Assembly (NCBI GenBank): GCA_963787205.1
Contig: CAWBCD010000007.1
Coordinates: forward strand, 62,001 to 126,000
Direction: 5' to 3'
Source of the DNA: DATFNI01 sp963787205
GTDB taxonomy: Bacteria > Bacteroidota > Rhodothermia > Balneolales > DATFMH01
DNA: 64,000 bases
The position numbers and the translations under genes are program-made. This document shows, one piece after another, positions 1 through 8,280 of this stretch. The first letter of the stretch is position 1; each line of letters opens with the position of its first letter. The notes under the pieces are model-generated. The model was given only the letters and a program-made list of their open reading frames with translations, was not told the origin of the DNA and ran no database searches.

Positions 1-64
1 GTTAAAATACTATTTGTGAGGATCAGAGGGTAGGGGGATTCGACCGGGATTTAATCAGAAGGAT

Positions 65-98
65 AAACCTGCCAGGATTCTGAAATCATGACAGGTTT
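65..98. repeat. imperfect inverted repeat
   Basis: AAACCTG near 65-71 pairs with CAGGTTT at 92-98, and the arms continue inward with mismatches (CAGGATT against AATCATG). It lies 27 bases before the perfect hairpin at 125-155 and has a similar build. It could be a decayed intergenic hairpin repeat or a weak terminator for the minus-strand gene that ends near 164. Confidence 0.45.
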
Positions 99-124
99 GG
101 GGTGGGCTACTTCCGTTATAAAAA

Positions 125-155
125 GACCTCCAGGGTTTCTAAAACCCTGGAGGTC
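125..155. terminator. perfect hairpin, likely terminator of the minus-strand surface-protein gene
   Basis: A 14-bp perfect stem (GACCTCCAGGGTTT at 125-138 against 142-155) closes a 3-base loop. On the minus strand it is followed by a short T run (A tract at 120-124). It sits 8 bases past the restored stop codon at 164-166, so termination is the obvious role. Its symmetry also fits a dispersed intergenic hairpin family, like the one at 3463-3499. Confidence 0.6.
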
Positions 156-225
156 TGAAAGAGTTACTTCATCAACAATAACTTCTTGGTCAATTGGGTG
201 ACTTTACCCGGTTTATCGGTTATGA

Positions 226-2397
226 TCATCCGTTCCAGGTAAGTGCCGCTGGCCCCGCAAAGCGGGGGGAGGCATCGAAGGTCTTGCGGTACCTGCCTAC
301 CGTCTGATCTGCGTTGACCAATGTGGCCACCTGTTGGCCCATGATGTTGTAGATCATCAGTTTCACATGGGCTGGTTTGGCCAGGGAGTAGTTGAGCACC
401 GTGGTCGGGTTGAACGGGTTGGGGGTGGGATCGGACAGGGCTGTGACCGTACTGGTATTATTGTAATAGATATAGAAAGTGTTGGATGCGTTGCTGTTGT
501 TGGCATCGGTGACCGTCACCTCCGTTTCCGCTTCCTGGTAGGAGGAGTTGTAGTCCAGAAGCTCTTTTCGCTGGTTACCGAAAGAGGACCAGCTGAGCCA
601 CTGATTGTAGCCCCGGGGCATATAGCGGATCTGCCAGTTGTATTGATACGGGATGACTCCCCCGGATGCATTGGCCGTAAGGTCATCCGAGTAGCCCGGA
701 TCTAAATATTGCGAGCCGGAGATGTAGACGGAGAGAGGAGGCACAGGAACCGTGATGCTGCCAATCTTTGTACTCCAGTTATCGGGGTTGTTGGTGGCAA
801 ATTCCCCACAGAACCAAAACCTGTCTCCCTCACCTGGATCAAGAGCGATCCCGCTATAATCACCCCAGCGTTCGTCATAACTTGTACCGTTAGATCTGCG
901 AGCATTTATATTTGTATATGCCCCCTCACCTGCCTGAAGAATCTGGCTTGAAGTCATTGAGGTGGGATCATCCGTGGTACTATACGTATACAGGACCGAA
1001 GGATATTCGGTCGAGCTTGAACGGCTGAAGATCATGGCCATTTCTCCATAAGCATCCACATAAAGGCTCGGATAGATGTAATAGTACCCATCTGCCCCGT
1101 ATTCAATATCATCCAAAGTCGTATTCGAGGAGACGTCAATAATCAGGTTACGAATTGTCTCCACAGTACCACTGCCCCAGTTATACAAATCCGCAAAGGA
1201 CGTGTAAAGATATCCATTCCAATATACAACACCCTGGGTCTCGCTGTTATCCCCTTCAATCGGAATGTTGGATCCCTCTTGAGGCACGAGGTTCCACGGA
1301 GAGTTGCTGGTGTAATTTGCAACATCAACAGTGGTATGGGAAATGCTTGGAGAGGTAATCGGATTATCAATGCGCCAAAGCGTTACTGAACTGGCGCCAA
1401 AAGGTTCGGTATTCAGAAGATAGGCCGTTGATGTCGTTCCAAAGTGATGAGCCGGCTTGATGGTTTTAACCATTCCATAATTGTCGGACAAACTGTCGAA
1501 GTCGGCGTAGGTTACTGTTTGGTCATTATAAAGCTGCGATTTGTTGAAGATGCGGATCTTGGCGTATTGAAAACTTTGCGCATCAAAAGAATATTGGTTG
1601 GATGTTACATAAATGGCATTGCTATCGTAACCAAGCCCCGGATAGTCGGGCCAGTTTGTCGTCTGTGTGTTACCATTCTTTGTGGCATCTGAGCGATATT
1701 TATACCACGAGCCTGTGGGGTCGGAGGTCTGAGAGACGGCAATCAAATAATTTCCCTTGTTGGTAGTAAAATTAATATCCAGGATAATCATAACGTATCG
1801 CTGGGCATACTGGTCATAGATGACTTTAGGATCAGAGAGAATATCATTACTTACGTCAAATGAACTAAAGAATGTGCTGTCATCAACCTGATGTTTTTTT
1901 GTACCCGATTTGGTATAAATAGCCAAAGCCAGATTAACGGCTTCTACTACATAGTTTGGCCCGGCAGCAATAACTGGATCAGGAGGACCGATATTGCTCC
2001 ATTGTGGAATACCCTGAAAATTCTCATTGAGAGTTGCCTGCGTTGTTGATGATGAAGATGGAGATAATCCTTCTATGGTTCTGGAACCGGCAGGGGCAGG
2101 CACGTTGCCATCCCGATCTTCGGTTACCTTTAACGTATCGGAAGCGGCTTGTTCTTCACGGTATTTCTCGACCGATGCGGAATACGGAGGAAGAACACCG
2201 TGCGGAAGAACGGTTACCTTTCCTGGAGCTAAATTCTTAGCGGATTGGGGCAGACTTGAAAGGGAAACCACTCCACCCGAAGGGGTTGTTCCCCATTGGG
2301 GTTTATATTTGGCCTGTGCCTGAACCTGCGTTCCGAACAGAACGAATATGGCCAGAATTGTTATTGCCAATCCAAGAGATCTTGTATTTATATGCAT
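226..2397 (-). CDS. secreted protein with type IX-like sorting domain, frameshifted near its C-terminus
   Basis: The start is the ATG at 2397, because AGGAGGAA lies 5 bases upstream (2403-2410) and a signal peptide (MHINTRSLGLAITILAIF, then a stretch ending in AQA) follows directly; the longer frame from 2427 is not needed. The middle, about 600 residues, is extracellular-like (many Tyr, Ser, Asn and Asp) and I recognise no enzyme. The end carries a sorting-domain pattern (DPTPNPFNPTT, then YNIMGQQVATLV). The frame then stops at 226 after PRFAGPAALTWNG. A different frame continues GTYLERMIITDKPGKV and ends at a stop at 164-166, which is the expected end of such a domain. The shift lies in a GC hairpin near 248-266. 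As read, the product would lack the end of its export signal. Function unknown. Confidence 0.75.
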   Translation of the reverse strand: MHINTRSLGLAITILAIFVLFGTQVQAQAKYKPQWGTTPSGGVVSLSSLPQSAKNLAPGKVTVLPHGVLPPYSASVEKYREEQAASDTLKVTEDRDGNVPAPAGSRTIEGLSPSSSSTTQATLNENFQGIPQWSNIGPPDPVIAAGPNYVVEAVNLALAIYTKSGTKKHQVDDSTFFSSFDVSNDILSDPKVIYDQYAQRYVMIILDINFTTNKGNYLIAVSQTSDPTGSWYKYRSDATKNGNTQTTNWPDYPGLGYDSNAIYVTSNQYSFDAQSFQYAKIRIFNKSQLYNDQTVTYADFDSLSDNYGMVKTIKPAHHFGTTSTAYLLNTEPFGASSVTLWRIDNPITSPSISHTTVDVANYTSNSPWNLVPQEGSNIPIEGDNSETQGVVYWNGYLYTSFADLYNWGSGTVETIRNLIIDVSSNTTLDDIEYGADGYYYIYPSLYVDAYGEMAMIFSRSSSTEYPSVLYTYSTTDDPTSMTSSQILQAGEGAYTNINARRSNGTSYDERWGDYSGIALDPGEGDRFWFCGEFATNNPDNWSTKIGSITVPVPPLSVYISGSQYLDPGYSDDLTANASGGVIPYQYNWQIRYMPRGYNQWLSWSSFGNQRKELLDYNSSYQEAETEVTVTDANNSNASNTFYIYYNNTSTVTALSDPTPNPFNPTTVLNYSLAKPAHVKLMIYNIMGQQVATLVNADQTVGRYRKTFDASPRFAGPAALTWNG

Positions 2398-2510
2398 AGT
2401 AGTTCCTCCTTTTTGTTTTTTAGACAAAATTGGTATTTATGCCTTCTCCACAACCAATCACTTCAACACATTTTATCGCAGGTAATCGCACGCGTGGACC
2501 CACGCTAGGT

Positions 2511-3176
2511 TTAGGGTATTTTATAGGAGCGCAACGTCCAGGTCACGTCGGTTCCAAAGGTTGGGAATGAGGGGTTTAAATCATAATAATGAAACTTTAC
2601 AATGCCAATATTGGGCACAATCCAATAATCTGTATGAGTAAATTCATTGTGCCCATTATCACCCGGCGTCAGTACTAGGTGATAACTGTGGTAAAAGGCA
2701 CCTCCACTCCAGGAAACGGTATCCATAGAGACCACTGAATAGCTACCACTGGCATCGTCGGACCACTTCTTGCCGACAGAAAGCGGGAACATGATGTTGG
2801 CGAAGATGAAACCAGGCGGCGGCAATGTGGTGTTGGATGGGGAATCAGAGTTGAGGGTAAGTGTGTCAGATGCAAGAGTAACCCTCGCAGAATCCGTATG
2901 ACCGCCATATTGAAAATGCCATAAGGAATGTATTTTCCCGGATACGGAGTCTGTTTGTAAAATTTTTACCTGGAGGGTGACCTTGGAATGAGAGATTACC
3001 GAATCGTTCTCAAGTTTGGATTGGTCGACAAGGTAGGTCCACGAACTGCCGACGGTCAACGGAAAATACGAGGAAGAGTGAACATAAGAACCAAGATCTT
3101 TAGAGCCGAACAGTTGGCAGCCCGCCAGTAAACCGGCAATAATAATCAAAACGAGGTAAAGGGATGAGTGTTTCAC
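2511..3176 (-). CDS. hypothetical lipoprotein
   Basis: 221 residues starting with a lipoprotein signal (MKHSSLYLVLIIIAGLLAGC), with LAGC as the lipobox and Cys20 as the lipidation site. The mature part opens with a YFPLTVGSSWTYLVD stretch, a pattern often seen in uncharacterised outer-membrane-facing lipoproteins of this bacterial group. The rest is predicted soluble, beta-rich sequence with no motif I recognise. It lies 113 bases upstream of the secreted protein that starts at 2397 on the same strand, so they may be co-transcribed. No function can be assigned. Confidence 0.75.
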   Translation of the reverse strand: MKHSSLYLVLIIIAGLLAGCQLFGSKDLGSYVHSSSYFPLTVGSSWTYLVDQSKLENDSVISHSKVTLQVKILQTDSVSGKIHSLWHFQYGGHTDSARVTLASDTLTLNSDSPSNTTLPPPGFIFANIMFPLSVGKKWSDDASGSYSVVSMDTVSWSGGAFYHSYHLVLTPGDNGHNEFTHTDYWIVPNIGIVKFHYYDLNPSFPTFGTDVTWTLRSYKIP

Positions 3177-3572
3177 AACGGCCTCCGGTCCCGGATCAGG
3201 ATGAAGAAATTTGAAAAACGTAAAAGGATGGAGTTTTCTGTAATATCCAGATGAGCCTGGGAGTGGAGCAAAAACCGCTTCCCGGTAAAAAGCGTGTAGT
3301 AGTGCCGCGAGGTAGCTCTCGAAGTTATCTCTTGCTGATTACCCGATATGAAAGGTTCATCACACATAACTCCATGTTATTTTGTATGTGATAGATAAGG
3401 TAAAAAAAATAGGAATCGCGCAACTTATTTTATATGGATATTGAACTTTTCCGCGGATGGTATAAACTCTCCAAAAGTTTGTAACTTTTGGAGAGTTTAA
3501 AGGCTACACTCGTTTAAAGATTACTCCGCTTTTGTGTAATTTCCCCCGTCTTTATTAAATAAAATAAATCGA
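3177..3572. other. intergenic region between divergent genes
   Basis: No gene is supported here; the minus-strand frame at 3173-3367 has no ribosome site and no recognisable product. The region separates the minus-strand lipoprotein from the plus-strand glycan cluster, so it should hold promoters for both, but I could not place one with confidence. It contains the perfect hairpin at 3463-3499. Confidence 0.6.
3463..3499. repeat. perfect 17-bp intergenic hairpin
   Basis: TAAACTCTCCAAAAGTT (3463-3479) is perfectly complementary to 3483-3499 around the loop TGT. It lies between divergent genes, so it does not terminate a known transcript. Its symmetry, length and AT-rich outer arms resemble the hairpin at 125-155 and suggest a dispersed repeat family. 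Confidence 0.6.
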
Positions 3573-4403
3573 ATGAGTAAGATTGCTTATGATCCTGTAA
3601 AGGATCGGTTTGCTTCGCAGATTCGTCATGCGCGTTTTTTACGCACGATATTTTACAGGTTGCTGGATCTTTTTTTTCTGCGCGGCTGGTATGTGCGCAG
3701 TATTCTGCGAAAACTATGGCGCGATGAATTTGGAAAGCGAGATCGACTGGATCTGCTCGACGCAGGTTGCGGATTCGGGCAATACGATAGTTTTATCCTC
3801 CGGTCATTTTCTAATGTACGGGTGAAGTCTGTCGACGTTAAAGAAGATTATCTGAACGACTGCCGCCTATACTTCAAAAATGACATTGACAAAGAAAGAA
3901 TACGGTTTGATAATGCCGATCTGCTTGAGTTCGATCAGAATTCGGAATATGATGCCATAGTGTGCGTGGACGTTCTGGAGCATATCGAGGATGATGTGCG
4001 TGTGATGACCAATATGGCTAACAGCTTGAAGAAGGGCGGTTATTTCATCATGCACTCACCTTCAGATTTGGCCGGAAAAGACGCCGGGGAAGATGAATTT
4101 TTTGTAGAGGAGCATGCTCGTGCCGGCTACTCGAAAGAAGAACTTGACGAGAAATTGCACAAGGCAGGTTTTGATTCTGCCCAGATTCGTTATACCTACG
4201 GCTCATTTGGGCATGCCGGATGGGTAATTCTGATCAAATACCCAATGCTCTGGCTGACTCGTGCCGGATTAGTAATATTGCCGGCACTCTGCCTTTATTA
4301 CCTGATCACACTCCTGCCAGGCTTGCTGCTGCTGCGTCTGGATATGATGAGAGAGAATGAAACGGGTGCAGGCATCTGTGCTCTGGCGAAGAAGGAGTCA
4401 TGA
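3573..4403 (+). CDS. class I SAM-dependent methyltransferase with C-terminal membrane segment
   Basis: 276 residues. LLDAGCGFGQY (about 61-71) is the glycine-rich SAM-binding motif I, and DAIVCVDVLEHIEDD (about 128-142) is the acidic post-motif typical of Methyltransf_11-type enzymes. Residues from about 226 to 258 form one or two hydrophobic segments, so the enzyme is probably membrane-anchored. It opens a plus-strand cluster with a glycosyltransferase and heptose-nucleotide genes, suggesting that it modifies a glycan or a polyprenyl-linked intermediate. The substrate is unknown. The stop codon runs directly into a low-complexity repeat. Confidence 0.8.
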   Translation: MSKIAYDPVKDRFASQIRHARFLRTIFYRLLDLFFLRGWYVRSILRKLWRDEFGKRDRLDLLDAGCGFGQYDSFILRSFSNVRVKSVDVKEDYLNDCRLYFKNDIDKERIRFDNADLLEFDQNSEYDAIVCVDVLEHIEDDVRVMTNMANSLKKGGYFIMHSPSDLAGKDAGEDEFFVEEHARAGYSKEELDEKLHKAGFDSAQIRYTYGSFGHAGWVILIKYPMLWLTRAGLVILPALCLYYLITLLPGLLLLRLDMMRENETGAGICALAKKES

Positions 4404-4500
4404 GTTCTGAGTAGTGAGATATGAGACAAGAGATAGCTCCTGACCAGAGCCGGTTTAACTAACAACTAACAACTAACAACTGACCACTGACCACTGACCA
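4404..4500. repeat. low-complexity word repeats between two genes
   Basis: Right after the methyltransferase stop comes a tract built on TGAG/TATGAGA words (4404-4432). Then comes a tract of repeated AACTAAC and TGACCAC words (4461-4500) that runs to the beginning of the glycosyltransferase coding similarity. Related words recur at 48468-48503 and 59088-59129. Confidence 0.6.
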
Positions 4501-4585
4501 AACATACCGCATAGCTCTCATCGGGACAGCCTATCCATATCGGGGCGGACTGGCTGCGTATAACGAGCGGCTGGCCAGAGAGTTT

Positions 4586-5632
4586 ATGAAGATGGGTAAC
4601 GAGGTTACAATTTATACGTTTACGCTGCAATATCCATCATTCCTGTTTCCAGGCAAGACCCAATATTCGAGTGATCCAGCCCCCGAAGACCTACACATCG
4701 TCAGAAAGATTAATTCCATTAATCCGTTGAGCTGGATAGCTACTGGATTAGCCATACGTCGTAATTCGCCCGATGTAATCGTAGTCAAGTTCTGGTTGCC
4801 CTTTATGGGTCCCTGCTTTGGCACCATATTGAGATTTGCCAAACGCAAAAAACAGACCCGGATTATTTCGATACTTGATAATGTGCTTCCCCATGAAAAA
4901 CGGCCTGGGGATACGTTGTTTACCCGTTATTTCATCAAAGTCTGCGATGGCTTTATCGCTATGAGTAAGCAGGTATTCAGCGATCTCAAAAAATTTACGG
5001 ACAAACCGGCACATCTTGTTCCGCATCCGCTCTATGATCACTTCGGTGAAATCATGGATAAAAAGGAAGCGTGTGACTTTCTGGGATTATCCAAGAGCGA
5101 GAAGATCATTCTGTTTTTTGGATTCATCAGGAATTATAAAGGTCTGGATCTGCTGCTTGAAGCCATGAATGATGAAAAGATCAGGAAGGCAGGAGTAAAG
5201 TTGTTGATAGCAGGGGAGTTTTATGAAGATGCCAAACCCTATCATGATCTGATTGAGAAGTACCAGCTTCAGGATCAGGTAATCCTCAAAACAGGTTTCA
5301 TCCCGGATAGTGAAGTCAGGTATTATTTTTGTGCGGCTGATTTGGTGGTTCAGCCCTACAGAAGTGCCACTCAGAGTGGAATTACTCCGATGGCCTATCA
5401 TTTCGAACGTCCGATGATTGTTACCAATGTTGGTGGGTTGCCCGAGATCGTGCCGGATGGTAAAGTCGGACTCGTTGCCGACCCGGAACCGTCATCCCTG
5501 GCTGAAGCCATAATCAAATTCTACGACATTGGTGAACAACATTTTATTACCTACATTAAATCCGAAAAACAAAAATATGGCTGGGACCGCATGGCCCGTT
5601 CCATAATCTCTTTTAACCATGTTCAGAAGTAA
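4586..5632 (+). CDS. GT4-type glycosyltransferase
   Basis: 348 residues from the first ATG. The C-terminal half carries the GT4 donor-binding pattern: FGFIRNYKGLDLLLEA, the QPYRSATQSGI loop, then VGGLPEIVPDGKVGLV. The first ATG is probably not the true start: the same frame upstream (4508-4585) encodes RIALIGTAYPYRGGLAAYNE, the usual N-terminal acceptor-side strand and loop of these enzymes. That frame is open only back to a stop at 4481-4483 and has no ATG, GTG or TTG. Translation may begin at CTG 4487 or ATA 4511, or the start was lost when repeats invaded. The gene overlaps the next one by 14 bases. Likely role: sugar transfer in cell-surface glycan assembly. Confidence 0.8.
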   Translation: MKMGNEVTIYTFTLQYPSFLFPGKTQYSSDPAPEDLHIVRKINSINPLSWIATGLAIRRNSPDVIVVKFWLPFMGPCFGTILRFAKRKKQTRIISILDNVLPHEKRPGDTLFTRYFIKVCDGFIAMSKQVFSDLKKFTDKPAHLVPHPLYDHFGEIMDKKEACDFLGLSKSEKIILFFGFIRNYKGLDLLLEAMNDEKIRKAGVKLLIAGEFYEDAKPYHDLIEKYQLQDQVILKTGFIPDSEVRYYFCAADLVVQPYRSATQSGITPMAYHFERPMIVTNVGGLPEIVPDGKVGLVADPEPSSLAEAIIKFYDIGEQHFITYIKSEKQKYGWDRMARSIISFNHVQK

Positions 5633-6647
5633 AGCGCCTTTACGCATCGGACTTGCCGGCGGAGGTACCGATGTTAGTCCATATGCAGATCTGCACGGCG
5701 GAGCTATCCTTAATGCCACGATATCGTTGTATGCATATGCCTCTATCCAGTTGATCCCGGAAAAGAAGATTATTATCGAGGCACTTGACCGTTCGGAAGA
5801 GCAGATTCACCCGCTTCAAGCTGAGTTGCCTATAGACGGCACTCTGGATCTGGCTAAAGGAGTTTACAACAGCATTGTAAGAAGATATAACCCGGAATTG
5901 CACGGGTTCCGGCTCAGTAGCTTTGTGGAGGCACCCGCCGGTTCCGGGCTCGGTACCTCATCCACGCTCGTGGTAACCATACTCGGGGCTTTCTCGGAGT
6001 GGCTTAAACTACCGCTTGGGGATTATGATACAGCCCATTATGCCTATGAGATCGAGCGGTACGATCTGAAGATGGCCGGTGGGCGGCAGGATCAGTACGC
6101 GGCGACATTTGGCGGTGTCAACTTCATGGAATTTTATGCGGACGATAAGGTGATCGTGAATCCCTTAAGGATCCGGCCCGAATATCTTCACGAGCTGGGA
6201 CACAACCTGTTGTTGTATTACACTTCCACCAGCCGGTTGTCATCCGATATCATTGAATCACAAAGCCGTAATGTGGTAAACAAAAACGAAAAATCGATTG
6301 AGGCGATGCATCACCTGAAAGACCAGGCACGAATGATGAAGGAAGCTTTGCTCAGGGGCCGGGTCGATGAGATGGGCGAAATACTGGATTACGGCTTCCA
6401 GCATAAAAAGCAGATGACGCAAGGCATTACAAACCCGCTGATCGACGAGATGTATGAAACCGCACGGAAGGCTGGTGCAACAGGCGGCAAAATTTCCGGT
6501 GCTGGAGGTGGCGGCTTTATGACTTTTTACTGTCCGGATAACACACGTTATGCCGTAATGAAGGCTATGAAAAAGTTCGACGGTTATTTCAAACCTTACC
6601 AATTTGTGGATCATGGACTCATTACCTGGTCCCCAAACGGCAAGTGA
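5619..6647 (+). CDS. GHMP kinase, HddA-like heptose-7-phosphate kinase
   Basis: 342 residues. SKAPLRIGLAGGGTDVSPY at the N-terminus, EAPAGSGLGTSST (104-116, the GHMP ATP-binding loop) and GGKISGAGGGGFMTFY near the C-terminus are the three GHMP motifs. The GGGTD form is typical of HddA, which phosphorylates D-glycero-D-manno-heptose 7-phosphate at O1. The adjacent gmhA and nucleotidyltransferase support the heptose assignment, although L-fucokinase-like members share the fold. Its start overlaps the glycosyltransferase, so the two are translationally coupled. Confidence 0.82.
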   Translation: MFRSKAPLRIGLAGGGTDVSPYADLHGGAILNATISLYAYASIQLIPEKKIIIEALDRSEEQIHPLQAELPIDGTLDLAKGVYNSIVRRYNPELHGFRLSSFVEAPAGSGLGTSSTLVVTILGAFSEWLKLPLGDYDTAHYAYEIERYDLKMAGGRQDQYAATFGGVNFMEFYADDKVIVNPLRIRPEYLHELGHNLLLYYTSTSRLSSDIIESQSRNVVNKNEKSIEAMHHLKDQARMMKEALLRGRVDEMGEILDYGFQHKKQMTQGITNPLIDEMYETARKAGATGGKISGAGGGGFMTFYCPDNTRYAVMKAMKKFDGYFKPYQFVDHGLITWSPNGK

Positions 6648-6744
6648 GGAAATCAGCGGTTTCGGTAGTCAGCATCGGTTTTCGACATGACTAAAACTGA
6701 TCACCGACTGCTTTTCACTATTTTATCTTTCTATTTTAAACTTT

Positions 6745-7320
6745 ATGCAAACTAAGATCAAAGATATTATACAGGCATCTGTTGATACCAAACTGGGTAT
6801 CCTGAATGATCCCGAGATGGTCGCATCCATCGGGAAAGCGGTGGATTTGATCACATCAGCCCTGAAGCAGGATAAAAAAGTGTTGTTTTGTGGTAACGGA
6901 GGCAGTGCTGCCGATGCCCAACACCTCGCTGCCGAGTTATCCGGGCGTTTTTACAAAGACAGGCCGGCGCTCCAGGCGGAAGCCCTGCATTGCAACACCT
7001 CTTACCTGACAGCCGTGGCCAATGACTACAGCTTCGAAGTCATCTATGCCAGGCTTGTGGATGGCATCGGAAAAGAAGGGGATGTGCTGGTTGGGTTATC
7101 AACTTCGGGCAATTCGCCCAACATAAACAAGGCTTTTGAAGTTGCTAAGGGAAAAGGAATGGCCACCATAGGATTGACGGGCGAATCCGGCGGGAAGATG
7201 AAGCCGTTGTCTGATCTGCTGATCAATGTGCCATCGGGCGATACCCCTCGCATCCAGGAAGCACATATGATGATTGGTCATATTATTTGTCAACTCGTAG
7301 AAGAAAAGCTGTTTGATTGA
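6745..7320 (+). CDS. gmhA: phosphoheptose isomerase
   Basis: 191 residues, the usual GmhA length. This SIS-domain enzyme converts sedoheptulose 7-phosphate into D-glycero-D-manno-heptose 7-phosphate, the first step of heptose-nucleotide synthesis. CGNGGSAADAQHLAAEL (49-65) contains the phosphate loop and the His/Glu metal ligands, LSTSGNSPNI is the second SIS loop, and QEAHMMIGHIICQLVE near the end gives the last His ligand. The stop codon overlaps the next gene's start by one base (TGATG), so both are likely translated together. Confidence 0.93.
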   Translation: MQTKIKDIIQASVDTKLGILNDPEMVASIGKAVDLITSALKQDKKVLFCGNGGSAADAQHLAAELSGRFYKDRPALQAEALHCNTSYLTAVANDYSFEVIYARLVDGIGKEGDVLVGLSTSGNSPNINKAFEVAKGKGMATIGLTGESGGKMKPLSDLLINVPSGDTPRIQEAHMMIGHIICQLVEEKLFD

Positions 7321-8036
7321 TGAGTCGCGAATGCATCATATTGGCCGGCGGACTTGGTACGCGGCTGCGCAGCGAGTTGCCGGATACTCCTAAGGTTATG
7401 GCCCCGGTAGCTGGACATCCTTTCCTGTATTATGTATTGAAATGGCTGGAAATGAACAATTTGACGAGGGTTATCCTGTCCTTGGGGTACAAGTCTGAGG
7501 TGGTGATTGACTGGTGCAGTACCTTTGATAGTGATATGAAACTGGTTTTCTCCATTGAATCGGAACCACTTGGCACAGGCGGGGCGATAGCCCAGGCCCT
7601 GCAGAGGGCAGGTGACAGCATGGTTTTTATTGTCAACGGGGACACCCTTTTTAATGTTGATCTCAACTCGATGATGAATAGTCATCAGAACCATAAGGCC
7701 GAACTTACGCTTGCGCTAAAGCCCATGGAGCATTTTAATCGCTACGGCACCGTTAACATCGATGAGAGTGCGAAAGTCAGGAGTTTTGAGGAGAAAGGAT
7801 TTCACAAAGAAGGACTGATTAACGGCGGGGTTTACCTGATAGATAAAGCTTGCCTTAATGGCATACAACTACCAGAGAAATTTTCATTCGAGACAGATTT
7901 TTTGGAAACCTATTTCAACCAGATCGGCATGTACGGGTTTGTGCAGGATACTTATTTCATCGATATCGGAATACCTGACGATTACAGGCGTGCCCAGAAG
8001 GAATTGAAGGACTTTTATCCAAGCAGTACGAACTGA
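7320..8036 (+). CDS. sugar-phosphate nucleotidyltransferase, HddC-like
   Basis: 238 residues from the ATG at 7320, which overlaps the gmhA stop. The nucleotide-binding signature LAGGLGTRLRSELPDTPKVM lies at the N-terminus. FIVNGDTLFNVDL carries the Asp that binds metal, and the C-terminus (YFIDIGIPDDYRRAQKEL) closes the fold. Next to gmhA and an HddA-type kinase the best reading is D-glycero-D-manno-heptose 1-phosphate guanylyltransferase, which yields GDP-heptose. No GmhB-type phosphatase is seen in the window, so the pathway is incomplete here. Confidence 0.82.
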   Translation: MSRECIILAGGLGTRLRSELPDTPKVMAPVAGHPFLYYVLKWLEMNNLTRVILSLGYKSEVVIDWCSTFDSDMKLVFSIESEPLGTGGAIAQALQRAGDSMVFIVNGDTLFNVDLNSMMNSHQNHKAELTLALKPMEHFNRYGTVNIDESAKVRSFEEKGFHKEGLINGGVYLIDKACLNGIQLPEKFSFETDFLETYFNQIGMYGFVQDTYFIDIGIPDDYRRAQKELKDFYPSSTN

Positions 8037-8064
8037 AATTTATATCGATACTTTTGAGAAGAGG

Positions 8065-8106
8065 TAACCATAAAGAGCACAAAGACTGCACAAAGTTCAC
8101 AAAAAA
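8065..8106. repeat. low-complexity repeat of CACAAAG words
   Basis: The stretch alternates AACCATAAAG, AGCACAAAG, TGCACAAAG and TTCACAAAA words, each about 9 bases. It lies shortly after the nucleotidyltransferase gene. This is another of the word-like repeats seen at gene borders in this window. Confidence 0.5.
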
Positions 8107-8280
8107 GATCCATTAATCTTCTCTTTTTCCCGGAAAGATTGACTGAAGGTAATGGGTTACAATGCTTTGTAGTTTGATCTGTAAATGACTTTCAAAAGTA
8201 ATCACAATCTGTTAGGGAATAATTAAAATATTTTGTTTTTTGGATGCCACACTCTGACCAAGGTTAAAAGTGACTAAAAA

